The notes below the pieces were generated by a model. That model did not search any database. It was not told where the DNA came from and saw nothing but the letters and a program-made list of their open reading frames with translations. From NCBI GenBank assembly GCA_958296125.1, contig OY282444.1, positions 62,001-126,000 on the forward strand: 64,000 bases of DNA, given 5' to 3'. Shown in pieces: positions 1 to 8,570 of the stretch (position 1 is the stretch's first letter; each line of letters opens with the position of its first letter). The DNA is from an uncultured Poribacteria bacterium. Lineage in GTDB: Bacteria; Poribacteria; WGA-4E; PCPOR2b. A program made the position numbers and the translations under genes.

Positions 1-192
1 CGTGCATACGAAAAGTCGCGGTCGCTTAACCCGGAGGATACGGAAGTCTACTACCACCTTGCGCGGATGTATCAGAAGCAGGAGGATCGCCTCACGATGA
101 AACGCTATCTGGATCTTTTCCTAGAACGCGCAGCAGATCTGCCCCAGTTTCAAGATGAAATTGAGGTTGCTAAACAGATGTTGGCTCAATAG
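1..192 (+). CDS. C-terminal end of a TPR-like protein (5' partial)
   Basis: The reading frame is open from the first base and ends at TAG 190-192, giving 63 residues of a protein that begins outside the window. The visible part is helical and looks like the last tetratricopeptide unit and cap: a segment containing LNPEDTEVYYHLARMYQKQ is followed by an amphipathic helix. The role of the whole protein cannot be judged from this end. About 140 bp of non-coding sequence separates it from murQ. Confidence 0.6.
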   Translation, partial: RAYEKSRSLNPEDTEVYYHLARMYQKQEDRLTMKRYLDLFLERAADLPQFQDEIEVAKQMLAQ

Positions 193-332
193 CAGAGTCG
201 TCAGTTCATTCGGCGAACAGCGGCGAATGGCATCGTTGGTACTCTTGGGAGCTGTGAACGGTATGGTAGTGCCAAGGTGTTTACCGTCAGCTTGATTCTT
301 TTGATTATTACAGATATTTACAGGCAGGTAGG

Positions 333-1253
333 ATGTTAGACAACCTCTCCAAACTTATCACCGAGCAACGAAATCCAAACTCAATCGATATTGACATCAA
401 ATCAACGGAAGAGATTTTGCAGATTTTTCACGAAGAAGATCGGAAAGCCCTCGCGGCTGTAGAAGCCGAGTCCGTATCAATCGCGCAGGGGATAACGCTC
501 ATTACAGAAGCGTTTCGGCGGGGTGGAAGGCTCTTTTATATCGGTGCAGGGACAAGTGGCAGGCTTGGTGTCCTTGATGCCTCCGAATGCCCACCGACGT
601 TCAGCACCTCGCCGAGTATGGTCCAGGGAATCATCGCCGGTGGAGACCGGGCGTTGCGTCGCTCTGTTGAGACTGCCGAAGATAAGCCTGAGGTCGGCGC
701 ACAAGCCCTCCATGATCACGATGTCACCAATCAAGATGTGGTCGTTGGCATTGCCGGCAGTGGTCGCACCCCCTATGTCCTTGGCGCATTGGAGGAAGCC
801 CATCGAATCGGTGCCAAGACGATTTTCCTCTGCTGCACCCCGCCCGCTGATAGCTTGAGAGCGGTTGTGGATGTCTTTATCGTGCCGCTTGTGGGGCCAG
901 AAATTATCACGGGCTCGACGCGGTTGAAAACTGGGACCGCAACGAAACTGGTATTAAATATGCTGACCACTGTCTCGATGATCCAGATCGGGAAGGTTTA
1001 CAACAACTTGATGGTCGATATTCAGGTGTCGAATGCAAAGCTCATTAATCGGGGGACGCGTATCATTATGGAGGTCGCGGGGACCGATTATGCGACAGCA
1101 CAAACGACATTGGAATGCGCCGGTGGCAGCGTAAAAACCGCGATTGTCATGCTTGTGAAGCGGGTCAATCGGATGGAAGCCGTTACGTTATTGGAGAAAA
1201 ACGATGGCTTTCTACGGCGGGTGTTGGAAGATACCTCGTGCACCGGGGCGTAA
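333..1253 (+). CDS. murQ: N-acetylmuramic acid 6-phosphate etherase MurQ
   Basis: Cleaves the D-lactyl ether of N-acetylmuramate 6-phosphate to give GlcNAc 6-phosphate and lactate during peptidoglycan recycling in the cytoplasm. The 306-residue length is normal for the family. A SIS sugar-phosphate-binding loop (GAGTSGRLG, residues 71-79) is followed by the family signature around ASECPPTF, with the expected glutamate at 85. A second conserved block lies near the middle (GGDRALRRSVE and IAGSGRTPYV). The start ATG has a purine-rich site (ggtagg) just upstream. The next gene begins 23 nt downstream, so they are probably cotranscribed. No anhydro-MurNAc kinase or phosphotransferase gene is seen nearby. 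Confidence 0.95.
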   Translation: MLDNLSKLITEQRNPNSIDIDIKSTEEILQIFHEEDRKALAAVEAESVSIAQGITLITEAFRRGGRLFYIGAGTSGRLGVLDASECPPTFSTSPSMVQGIIAGGDRALRRSVETAEDKPEVGAQALHDHDVTNQDVVVGIAGSGRTPYVLGALEEAHRIGAKTIFLCCTPPADSLRAVVDVFIVPLVGPEIITGSTRLKTGTATKLVLNMLTTVSMIQIGKVYNNLMVDIQVSNAKLINRGTRIIMEVAGTDYATAQTTLECAGGSVKTAIVMLVKRVNRMEAVTLLEKNDGFLRRVLEDTSCTGA

Positions 1254-1276
1254 CTCTTTTATGGGGAGGCACAATA

Positions 1277-2041
1277 ATGGAAAATATTATCGCATGTAAT
1301 TTGAATAGCTATGGACAGTTTCGTGACGGGGCGTATCCGCATCTGGCGAAAATTGGGTTGACGAACGTCGAGATCGGCGCACCTGCATCGGGAGATGTCA
1401 ATAATGTGTTAGCTGAACTGAAATCCCACGGACTCACAGCGACTAGCGTCGCTGCTGCTTGCGATGTTCAGGATGAAAACATCGTCTCTGACTTTCAGGC
1501 TTGCTTGGACGCTGCAGACCGAGTCGGCGTGAAGACCATCTTTACTAGTGCCCATGCCGGCGACCACGATCGAAATATCATCTATGAACGGCTAAGACAG
1601 ATTGGCGAAAACGCAGCGCCGCTCGGAATCAAGGTCTGTTTGGAAACACATCTCGATCTCGCGCACAACGCCGATGTCGCTCTCGAAACCATGCAGGGGG
1701 TCAATCACCCGAACATCTGTATTAATTTTGACACCGGCAATATCTATTTCTACAATCATAACGTCACCGCTGTCGGGGAACTCAGGAAAATTATCAAGCA
1801 TGTTGGGGCCGTTCACCTCAAGGATACCAACGGTGGGTATCGGACGTGGCACTTTCCGGCACTCGGTGAAGGTGTGGTTGATTTCAAATCGGTTTTTCAA
1901 ATCTTGAACGACGCTGGCTTTTATGGTCCCTGCGCGATGGAATTGGAAGGGATTGAAGGCGAAGCTATAGATGAAGCAGGTATACAAGCACGAATAGAGC
2001 AATCTGTGGCTTATCTCAAGAGCATTGGGATAATGGATTAG
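1277..2041 (+). CDS. Xylose isomerase-like TIM-barrel sugar isomerase/epimerase
   Basis: A 254-residue protein of the AP-endonuclease-2/xylose-isomerase-like TIM-barrel family (sugar phosphate isomerase/epimerase, COG1082). Likely metal ligands and barrel motifs are visible in order: CLETHLDLAHN, INFDTGN, VHLKD, a GEGVVDF turn and AMELEG. The frame is open further upstream into murQ, but ATG 1277 is preceded by a strong ribosome site (ggggagg, 1262-1269) and starts directly at the first barrel strand, so it was chosen. It follows murQ by 23 nt. The exact substrate is unknown: enzymes of this fold isomerise or epimerise ketoses, inositols or hydroxypyruvate. Confidence 0.85.
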   Translation: MENIIACNLNSYGQFRDGAYPHLAKIGLTNVEIGAPASGDVNNVLAELKSHGLTATSVAAACDVQDENIVSDFQACLDAADRVGVKTIFTSAHAGDHDRNIIYERLRQIGENAAPLGIKVCLETHLDLAHNADVALETMQGVNHPNICINFDTGNIYFYNHNVTAVGELRKIIKHVGAVHLKDTNGGYRTWHFPALGEGVVDFKSVFQILNDAGFYGPCAMELEGIEGEAIDEAGIQARIEQSVAYLKSIGIMD

Positions 2042-2089
2042 AGCAGGTTTCAACATATAGACTTCGCTGCTATCCTTTTCAAAAAAGTG

Positions 2090-2118
2090 TTGACATAACA
2101 CGGCGGGATCGGTAAAAT
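2090..2118 (+). promoter_or_regulatory. Sigma-70-like promoter before the PhyH gene
   Basis: A TTGACA box (2090-2095) and a TAAAAT box (2113-2118) are separated by exactly 17 bp. Transcription would start near 2125 and leave a leader of about 180 nt before the ATG at 2303. The leader contains the hairpins at 2181-2208 and 2238-2264. Confidence 0.55.
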
Positions 2119-2180
2119 CAGCGGCAAGTTGTGGGCTGGCTTTGTTTATATTAACTAGCGACTTGGGTTAGGTTTTGACA

Positions 2181-2208
2181 GACTCCCAAACCTAAAGGAT
2201 TGGGAGTC
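2181..2208 (-). repeat. Solo IS200/IS605-type end hairpin (relic)
   Basis: A perfect 9-bp stem (GACTCCCAA / TTGGGAGTC) encloses a 10-nt loop. Read on the minus strand, its core TCCCAATCC-TTTA-GGTTTGGGA has the same stem layout and TTTA loop as the hairpin at the right end of the tnpB element (TCCCAATGC-TTTA-GCGTTGGGA, 34795-34816). Both are followed within a few bases by GTCAA. No transposase gene adjoins it, so it looks like a solitary element end. Confidence 0.5.
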
Positions 2209-2213
2209 TCACC

Positions 2214-2236
2214 CCTGGCCTGCCCTCGGCACGGAC
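2214..2236 (+). repeat. Degenerate copy of the CCTGGTCTCGGAACGGAC motif
   Basis: This site reads CCTGG, five extra bases, then 13 bases matching the rest of the 18-bp intergenic motif at 11 of 13 positions. It lies 5 bp from the solo element-end hairpin and just before a second imperfect hairpin (GGGCTTGG / CCAAAGCCC, 2238-2264). Confidence 0.35.
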
Positions 2237-2302
2237 CGGGCTTGGGTTTTACGGGCCAAAGCCCCATTTCATAAAAAACATGAGGATGGGAGGAATGAAT
2301 AG

Positions 2303-3103
2303 ATGGCTGACGTGCTACCACTTGTTGCATATCCAGATTTAGAAAGTCGAGTCAAAGCGATAGAGGAGGACGGCTTTGTCTACTTCCCTGGGGTTCTCAA
2401 CTCCGAAGAAATTGCTGAGCTGCGAGACACCATGGACCGGCTGACGCAGATGCCAGCCAGTTTCGATAAACACAGCACCCCTGAAAACGGCGGTTTTCTC
2501 AATAAACATATCAATAATGCCTTCAATCGGGATGTCGTTTTCCTGCAATATCTCGACAAGCCGGAGATTATTGAATTGGGGGAAGCCATTCACGGGGACG
2601 ATTGCCACGTGATTGGGATGACAGCATGGACGACGGGTCCTGGGCGTCCGGATCAGAACTTACATACCGATTGGCTGCCGATTAGCCTGCCGGCAGATGT
2701 GTTAGCGGACCCGCGAGTGACGGTTCCAATTTTTATCACCACCGCCCATTTTTATCTTGATAACCTGTATGAAGAATTGGGGCCGACAAAGTTTATTCCG
2801 GGGAGCCATCAAGCGGGACGCAGCCCAAACGGCGATGTTGAGTGGCAGGGGGTTGGCGATCACAGTATCCTATGTAATGCCGGCGATGTCGTTGTTTTCC
2901 GAAGCGAGGTGTGGCACCGCGGTTCGGCGAATACGAGCGATCAGAACCGTTATCTATTACAGGTGCATTACGCCAAACGGATGATTACACAGAAGTTCCC
3001 GCCCTATCTCAACAAGTTTCAGTTTGACGAAACGATTCTCGCGCAGGCGACACCGCGACAGCGACGGCTGCTTGGTGACCATGGGCCCAGTAATTATGAT
3101 TGA
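2303..3103 (+). CDS. Phytanoyl-CoA dioxygenase (PhyH) family oxygenase
   Basis: Predicted Fe(II)/2-oxoglutarate-dependent oxygenase of 266 residues. The cupin fold supplies the iron-binding triad: HTD at 121-123 and a distal histidine at 205 (VWHRGSAN). The family block GPTKFIPGSH sits at 160-169 and a candidate 2-oxoglutarate-binding arginine lies just after the distal histidine. Enzymes of this family hydroxylate fatty acyl-CoAs, ectoine or small metabolites; the substrate here is unknown. The ATG is preceded by gggagg at 2288-2293. The gene stands alone behind its own promoter (2090-2118) and a structured leader. Confidence 0.88.
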   Translation: MADVLPLVAYPDLESRVKAIEEDGFVYFPGVLNSEEIAELRDTMDRLTQMPASFDKHSTPENGGFLNKHINNAFNRDVVFLQYLDKPEIIELGEAIHGDDCHVIGMTAWTTGPGRPDQNLHTDWLPISLPADVLADPRVTVPIFITTAHFYLDNLYEELGPTKFIPGSHQAGRSPNGDVEWQGVGDHSILCNAGDVVVFRSEVWHRGSANTSDQNRYLLQVHYAKRMITQKFPPYLNKFQFDETILAQATPRQRRLLGDHGPSNYD

Positions 3104-3251
3104 GAAGTGTTCAGGTATTAGGTAAATAGGGGTTGGAAGGGAAGGATGGGAGCGTTCCTGCGATTCTGGGCTCCTTACGTTTTGCCGTAATGGGTTCAAC
3201 CTGATGGATATCTTAGAGCGTGAAACGTAGGGGAAAGAAGCGCGAGAAAAA

Positions 3252-4148
3252 ATGAGCGAAAAATCTGAAATCGCCGCGGACCAACCAAACGCTAGGGTCA
3301 TTGCGTTGGTGCTGTTGCTTGCCCTACTTTGGGGTGGGAACTCGGTTTCGATTAAGATTGGCTTACAAGGGGTTCCGCCCTTTGCGCTCGCGACGATGCG
3401 TTTTCTCTTAGGATTTACCGCGATTACGCTGTGGTCCTTACATCAGAGGGTTCGTCTCCGAATGCAGCCGGGCGAGTTGCTCCCACTGATTTTTGTGTCG
3501 GTGATTTTCACGCTGCAAATCACCACGCTGAACCTTGGAACGCAAATCACGGAGGCATCGCGTTCGACGATTTTCATCAGCACATACCCATTCTTTACTG
3601 CGTTATTCGCCCATTTCTGGGTGCCAGGCGATCGGCTTTCGGTCAGGAAAACAGTTGGGATTACCCTTGCATTGGGCGGTATATTGCTGACTTTCGGGGG
3701 CAACCTCAAATTTGGGGCGCACGATTACCTGCGTGGAGATCTCATCGTCTTGCTAAGTGGCTGCCTGTTAGGGCTTCGGACGGTGGTCACCAAACGCATC
3801 ATCCAATCCATCCACCCCTATCGTCTGCTATTCTGGTTGATGATTTTCAGCATCCCATGCTTTGTCATTTCGAGCTTGTTCTTGGAGAGGGGTGCCAGTT
3901 TTCACTTCTCAGCTGCCGGTGTGACCGCAATTCTCTATCAGGGCATCATTATTGCTGGATTTTGCTTTGTGACTTGGACATCGGTCCTTGAGAAGTACAG
4001 TCCGAGCAGGCTGGTTGTTCTGTTCTTTATGACACCGCTGTTCGGCGTGTTGTTAAGCTATCTGCTCTTGGGCGATGAGATTGGGTTCACTCTAATTGTC
4101 GGTGCCTGCTTGGTCGCTTATGGCATTTATCTTGTCAACAAAAATTGA
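3252..4148 (+). CDS. EamA/DMT-family membrane transporter
   Basis: A 298-residue integral inner-membrane protein with about ten hydrophobic segments in two repeated halves, as in EamA drug/metabolite exporters. The N-terminal segment has the typical LLALLWGGNSVSIKIGL motif, in which the WG and N-S residues are conserved in the family. The second half starts near residue 150. Family members export amino acids, nucleosides or other small solutes; the substrate cannot be read from sequence. It lies about 150 bp behind the PhyH gene, and about 280 bp without a clear feature, apart from a promoter, separate it from the next gene. Confidence 0.88.
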   Translation: MSEKSEIAADQPNARVIALVLLLALLWGGNSVSIKIGLQGVPPFALATMRFLLGFTAITLWSLHQRVRLRMQPGELLPLIFVSVIFTLQITTLNLGTQITEASRSTIFISTYPFFTALFAHFWVPGDRLSVRKTVGITLALGGILLTFGGNLKFGAHDYLRGDLIVLLSGCLLGLRTVVTKRIIQSIHPYRLLFWLMIFSIPCFVISSLFLERGASFHFSAAGVTAILYQGIIIAGFCFVTWTSVLEKYSPSRLVVLFFMTPLFGVLLSYLLLGDEIGFTLIVGACLVAYGIYLVNKN

Positions 4149-4351
4149 GCCTTGAATTTCAGTGGCTTGCCTTTGCCTTTTTCATTTCTCCTACCTTTCC
4201 ATTGTGTGCTTGAAGAAGCTATCAGAGAGCACGCTCTGTTCTCCTCCTGCCTTCCCCGCTCTCCAACTCTTGGTGAATTGATATTCTCTTTAAGCTTGCT
4301 ATACACTTGTCGCTCCGCTGGAGCGAAATTAGTGCATTGGCTCATTGAACG

Positions 4352-4380
4352 TTGACCTTTTTTCCACATCATGGTATGAT
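4352..4380 (+). promoter_or_regulatory. Sigma-70-like promoter before the Gfo/Idh/MocA gene
   Basis: TTGACC (4352-4357) and TATGAT (4375-4380) are 17 bp apart, a near-consensus arrangement. The predicted start near 4387 leaves a leader of about 40 nt that holds the ribosome site (aaaggga) of the gene at 4427. Confidence 0.6.
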
Positions 4381-4426
4381 TGAGAAATAACGATGGGGGT
4401 GCAAGATTCCAGAAAGGGAGCACTTT

Positions 4427-5632
4427 ATGCAAACAGACAAAGTCAGATTGGCTATTATTGGTTGCGGTGGAATGGCGGGGGCGCATCTGAACGCCTACAT
4501 TGGACTCAAGAGTAGTGGTATTGATATCTTTGATTTTGTGGCGATGTGTGACATCGATATAGATCGAGCGAAGGGCTTTGCTGCGAGAGCTGCCGAGGTA
4601 CAAACGGGTGTCGAACCCAAGGTCTATGCGGACATTGATAAGATGCTAGCACAGGAGACATTGACTGCCGCCGACATCTGTGGGCCCCATTTCCTACATC
4701 ACCCGCTTGCCATTACCTGCTTTGAAGCGGGGGTTGACGTAATAGTTGAGAAACCGCTTGGGGTGACGGTCCGTGCAGGGCACAAGATGATTGAGACCGC
4801 AGCAGCCCATAATCGTATCCTCGCCACCGCAGAGCAGGTGCGCCGATGGGTAAGTTCACGCACCGTTGAGTGGCTTATCAACAAAGAGAAACGGATTGGG
4901 GAGCCTCGCATGTTTTTCCGACAGAGTGTCAGTGGTGCGAACAAAGCCCCCGAAAATCTCTTGCGCGATGAGATGACGACATGGCGGAAAGACAAATTCA
5001 CCGGCGGCGGAAACGGAATCATTGATGGTGGGGTGCACTACATAGATCTCCTCATCTATTTCTACGGCGAACCTGATGAGATTTATGCCCGATCGGAGAA
5101 TCTGAATCAATACCAGTTCAAAGATTCGGATGGTAATTATGTGCCACAAACCGTCGAGGACACAGCACTCGCAACAATCACATTTAAGAACGGTGTCATC
5201 GGTCAATGGGTCAACACCGGGGCCGCCCCGGGACACGGTATCAGCTATAACAGCTATCACGGAAGCATCGGTTCCATCTACAGCACCGGCGGATACCCGC
5301 AATCGCCGGAGTTACAACTGTGGGACGGGAGTACTCAAGATCCCGACACCTTGCAAAGTACCTACATGGCAAACCTCAGTCCGGAGGAAAAAGAGCGGTT
5401 GTTCCCGCACGGCATCACGGAGGGGGTGATGCTTGAGGTCTACGATTTTCTGGACGCGGTTCGCACACGGCGTAGGCCTGAACTGGATGGCGTTGATGGC
5501 TTGAAAGCGCAAGCGGTTTGCAACGCGATCTACGAATCGGGTTGGATTGGTCAGGCGGTGAAGTTTGATGATGTCTACAACGAAAGAGTGACGGGGTATC
5601 AGGACGAGATCAATCAACGATGGGGGATCTAA
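4427..5632 (+). CDS. Gfo/Idh/MocA-family NAD(P)-dependent oxidoreductase
   Basis: A 401-residue dehydrogenase of the glucose-fructose oxidoreductase/inositol dehydrogenase family. The N-terminal Rossmann domain carries the dinucleotide loop GCGGMAG (12-18), followed by the family's EKP signature (108-110), whose lysine contributes to catalysis. The C-terminal half is the alpha/beta substrate domain with a GGNGIIDGGVHYIDLL segment holding the conserved D-G-x-H-x-x-D pattern. Members oxidise sugars, cyclitols or their glycosides. It has its own promoter and is followed by the NUDIX gene after about 50 bp. The substrate is unknown. Confidence 0.92.
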   Translation: MQTDKVRLAIIGCGGMAGAHLNAYIGLKSSGIDIFDFVAMCDIDIDRAKGFAARAAEVQTGVEPKVYADIDKMLAQETLTAADICGPHFLHHPLAITCFEAGVDVIVEKPLGVTVRAGHKMIETAAAHNRILATAEQVRRWVSSRTVEWLINKEKRIGEPRMFFRQSVSGANKAPENLLRDEMTTWRKDKFTGGGNGIIDGGVHYIDLLIYFYGEPDEIYARSENLNQYQFKDSDGNYVPQTVEDTALATITFKNGVIGQWVNTGAAPGHGISYNSYHGSIGSIYSTGGYPQSPELQLWDGSTQDPDTLQSTYMANLSPEEKERLFPHGITEGVMLEVYDFLDAVRTRRRPELDGVDGLKAQAVCNAIYESGWIGQAVKFDDVYNERVTGYQDEINQRWGI

Positions 5633-5683
5633 GCACTTATTCGAGAGTCTTATAGCCTGAGGTCGTTTGGAGAAGGGAAGGGT

Positions 5684-6157
5684 ATGGAGTGGCAATTTAC
5701 GCTCGGTGTTGGTGGGGCAGTCGTCCGTGATGGACAACTCCTCTTGGTTCATCATGCCTATGGTGCCAAAAAATGGCAGATTCCGGGGGGATATGTCAAA
5801 CCGGCGGAATGCGCCCATGAGGGAGTTGTGCGGGAGATTTACGAAGAAACAGGTATCCGCGCAGCAGTCGATGGGCTGCTTGGAGTGCGCCACCGCGTAA
5901 AGGAAGGCGATAACTCGACCTACCTTATTTTTAGACTAACGCCGGTTGAATCGCACGACCCCGTTCCCGATGGACGCGAGGTTGATGCTGCTGGATATTT
6001 CACCCTTGAGGAGATCGAGGCGTTCTCACCAGAAGCTATTCCTGCGCTCAATCGGTGGGTAGCTCGGTGTGTTTTGGGCGATATACCAAACATGCTGTTG
6101 GATCAGGGCGACCCTGATAGGCTTAATCGACCATATAACCTTTATATTCGTCCTTGA
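5684..6157 (+). CDS. NUDIX hydrolase
   Basis: A 157-residue NUDIX protein. The complete NUDIX box is at residues 36-58, following G-x5-E-x7-R-E-U-x-E-E-x-G-U, and ends in REIYEETGI. The box binds the catalytic divalent metal and hydrolyses a nucleoside diphosphate linked to another group. The fold begins at once with the beta-strand FTLGVGGAVV, which supports the ATG at 5684; this is preceded by a purine-rich ggagaagggaaggg stretch. Substrate class (ADP-ribose, oxidised dNTP, cap or other) cannot be told. Probably cotranscribed with the dehydrogenase upstream. Confidence 0.92.
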   Translation: MEWQFTLGVGGAVVRDGQLLLVHHAYGAKKWQIPGGYVKPAECAHEGVVREIYEETGIRAAVDGLLGVRHRVKEGDNSTYLIFRLTPVESHDPVPDGREVDAAGYFTLEEIEAFSPEAIPALNRWVARCVLGDIPNMLLDQGDPDRLNRPYNLYIRP

Positions 6158-6223
6158 ACCGTCATGTGTTCCTGAAAAGTTGTGAAATTAGGATAGGGTT
6201 CTATGTGAAAACTTTTTGTTTTA

Positions 6224-6254
6224 TTCACGCATCACGTTTTACGTTTCACGCATG
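6224..6254 (+). repeat. TCACG-type intergenic repeat, copy 1
   Basis: A run of degenerate TTTCACG/TTTTACG heptamers (cacgcatcacgttttacg core). Related short runs occur in other intergenic spaces at 8571-8595, 17127-17149, 35765-35795 and 49731-49770. Confidence 0.4.
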
Positions 6255-6292
6255 TTGCTTTGAATCCCGATCTTGTCGGGGAGGAGGTTAAG

Positions 6293-7357
6293 ATGAATCA
6301 ACGCGAACAGGAAACACTTGTCAACCCACATCAACTCCAACACGTCTGCAGCCAACTGTACCAAAAAGTCGGTGTCGCACGCGAGCACGCCGATACCATT
6401 GCTCAGATGCAGGTTTTAATGGATCTGCGAGGCGTTCCTTCACACGCCACCCGCGGGGTGCCGGGCTATGTGCGAGGAATGATGAACGGCGACACCAACT
6501 CCAACCCCGACATCAAGCTCCTTGAAGATAACCCCGCGTCCGCTCTACTTGACGGTGACCGGGGTTTGGGGCACCTTGTTGCTCTCCATGGAATGAACCT
6601 TGCCATCGAAAAAGCTAAGGCAACTTCGATCGGAATTGTGATTGTTCGCAACAGCAAACACTTTGGCGCTGCCTCCAGTCATGCGATGCGCGCCCTTGAA
6701 CACGACATGATTGGCTTTGCAACCACCAACGGAACCGGCGTGAATGTGGCAGTCTTTGGCGCGAAAACCAACTCCATCGGAAACCACGCGCTTGCTTTTG
6801 CTATCCCCGCCGGTGAAGAACCGCCGATCGTGTTGGATATGGCGTGTGGTGCTGCGGCTGCTGGCAGAATTGGGACTGCACGTATGTATGATCAGAAGAT
6901 TCCTTTCGGTTGGGGCCTCGACGAAAACGGGGAGGAGACTGATGATCCGTCAAAGGTGACGGCAATCCTGCCAGCTGCGGGCCCAAAAGGCTCCGCACTC
7001 GCAATTATCATGGATGTGCTGTGCGGACCCTTGGGCGGTGGACTCATGGGGATCAATAAAGCATACAATTCACGGAATGCACCGCCTGAGAAGATTGCGA
7101 CTGCCCACTTTTTCCTTGCCATCAACATTGCTAGCTTGACCTTGGTCGATCAATTTAAGGACGAAATGGACGAACAGATTCGCACGACCCGCAAAGCTAA
7201 ACCGCGGAGGGGATTTGATCGGGTCACCCTTCCCGGTGAAATCGAATGGGAACTCACCCAAGAACGTCGTGCGAACGGTATTCCGCTTCACAAGTCTCAA
7301 GTACAAGCCCTCGAAGAACTGGCAGACGAGCTCGGGGTGCCTATACCTTGGAAATAG
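6293..7357 (+). CDS. Malate/L-lactate dehydrogenase family (Ldh2/YlbC-type) oxidoreductase
   Basis: A 354-residue member of the Ldh2 family of NAD(P)-dependent 2-oxo/2-hydroxyacid dehydrogenases, whose cofactor fold differs from the Rossmann lactate dehydrogenases. Conserved blocks are visible: RGVPSHATRGVPGY with the family histidine, HFGAASSHAM, MIGFATTNG, and a late IMDVLCGPLGGGLMG. The frame opens earlier at a TTG, but ATG 6293 has a strong ribosome site (gaggagg, 6281-6287) and fits family length. Relatives reduce malate, lactate, ureidoglycolate, 2,3-diketogulonate or delta-1-piperideine-2-carboxylate. Its last codons overlap the start proposed for the next gene, suggesting translational coupling. 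Confidence 0.88.
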   Translation: MNQREQETLVNPHQLQHVCSQLYQKVGVAREHADTIAQMQVLMDLRGVPSHATRGVPGYVRGMMNGDTNSNPDIKLLEDNPASALLDGDRGLGHLVALHGMNLAIEKAKATSIGIVIVRNSKHFGAASSHAMRALEHDMIGFATTNGTGVNVAVFGAKTNSIGNHALAFAIPAGEEPPIVLDMACGAAAAGRIGTARMYDQKIPFGWGLDENGEETDDPSKVTAILPAAGPKGSALAIIMDVLCGPLGGGLMGINKAYNSRNAPPEKIATAHFFLAINIASLTLVDQFKDEMDEQIRTTRKAKPRRGFDRVTLPGEIEWELTQERRANGIPLHKSQVQALEELADELGVPIPWK

Positions 7358-8433
7358 ACCGGGTTGCTTACCTGAATCGCAAAGCACGGCAGATCGTCTT
7401 TGTGTTCGCTGTCGCCCTAGGTCTCACTGCCGTGTCAATGCTAGCACTTGCCGAAGAAGGCAGCCATGCAGCGGAATTTCTCAGCCACGGCATCGGAGCA
7501 CGCGCCTTGGGCATGGGGAGTAGCTTCGTGTCCATCGCGGACGATGCTACAGCGGCATACTGGAATCCCGCCGGACTTGTTCAGATCCCCAGACGTGCTT
7601 TTGCCACGATGTATTCCGACTCCTTTGGTGCAGTGCAGGGAGGCTTTCTCAGCAAGGGCTTGGTAGAATACAACTTTGTCAGTTATGTTCAGCAGATTGA
7701 GGACATCGGAAGCGTAGGTATCAGTTGGATTCGACTCGGTGTGGACGACATCCCACATACTACTTTTACGGATGTCAACGGCAATGGTCGCTTAGGAGAC
7801 TTCCACGATAAGGATGGCGATGGAATTAAAGATCCCGGTGAGTTATACATCGATCGGCCCGAAGTGGCGGGATATTTCAGTAACGTAGACAATGCGCTGT
7901 TAATCTCTTATGCGCGTCAGGTTCACCCAAATTTTTCAATCGGTGGCAACCTGAAGTTGCTCAGGCAATCACTCTTTGAAAATAGTGGGAACGGTTTCGG
8001 GCTTGATCTGGGGTTAATGCTCAAGCCGCTTGATGGACTTCATATTGGAGCCATGTTAGCGGATGCCACCGGCACACAGATCCGCTGGAATACCGCTGAC
8101 AAGCCGATATTCACCCGTGAGCGCCGATTCCGATTCGGTGTGTCTTACCGCATCTCATTTCCAGTGATCGGCAAGGGGACGTTTGGTGTAGACTTGGAAA
8201 CAGGTCGGAAAGACCTCCAAACGGATGGGGGGACTGAGCGGGTTTTTCGTTTTGGCGGGGAATACTGGCTGTTTGACGTGGTTGCCCTCCGCATCGGTGC
8301 GGAAGGGAGTAAATTCGCAGCCGGTGCGGGCATAGGCCTCCGTTTTGGTGAGACTGCCCTCTTTGCAGACTACGCTTTCAACGCACATGACCTCGGAAAT
8401 TCGCAACGGATCTCGATCTCAGGGTTGTTTTAA
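7348..8433 (+). CDS. PorV/PorQ-like outer-membrane beta-barrel protein
   Basis: A predicted outer-membrane protein of about 361 residues. A Sec-type signal peptide ends near the A-L-A-E site. The mature N-terminus has the hallmark of the PorV/PorQ (UPF0164) family: GARALGMGSSFVSIADDATA followed by AYWNPAGL. The remainder is amphipathic beta-strand sequence with a calcium-loop-like DVNGNGRLGDFHDKDGDG insertion and ends in the aromatic residue F. No ATG fits; TTG 7348 overlaps the previous stop by 10 nt and has ggggtg about 8 nt upstream, so it is preferred but not certain. In Bacteroidota PorV shuttles type IX secretion cargo; that function here is inference. Confidence 0.75.
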   Translation: MEIDRVAYLNRKARQIVFVFAVALGLTAVSMLALAEEGSHAAEFLSHGIGARALGMGSSFVSIADDATAAYWNPAGLVQIPRRAFATMYSDSFGAVQGGFLSKGLVEYNFVSYVQQIEDIGSVGISWIRLGVDDIPHTTFTDVNGNGRLGDFHDKDGDGIKDPGELYIDRPEVAGYFSNVDNALLISYARQVHPNFSIGGNLKLLRQSLFENSGNGFGLDLGLMLKPLDGLHIGAMLADATGTQIRWNTADKPIFTRERRFRFGVSYRISFPVIGKGTFGVDLETGRKDLQTDGGTERVFRFGGEYWLFDVVALRIGAEGSKFAAGAGIGLRFGETALFADYAFNAHDLGNSQRISISGLF

Positions 8434-8570
8434 TTGGCGTAAGAGTTACGCAGTTCAGTTTGTAGTCGCGCAATTCAACCCGCGGCACAACGGGCGATAA
8501 ACCACCCTACTACCAACCTATGGTCTTTGCAAGTTAGTGAGGCTGTCATTTCTACATCGTTCAAGAGTTC

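Noticed and set aside
477-803. Long minus-strand frame inside murQ
   Set aside because: It is a shadow of the murQ frame without a recognisable product. Many similar overlapping frames in other genes were dropped for the same reason.
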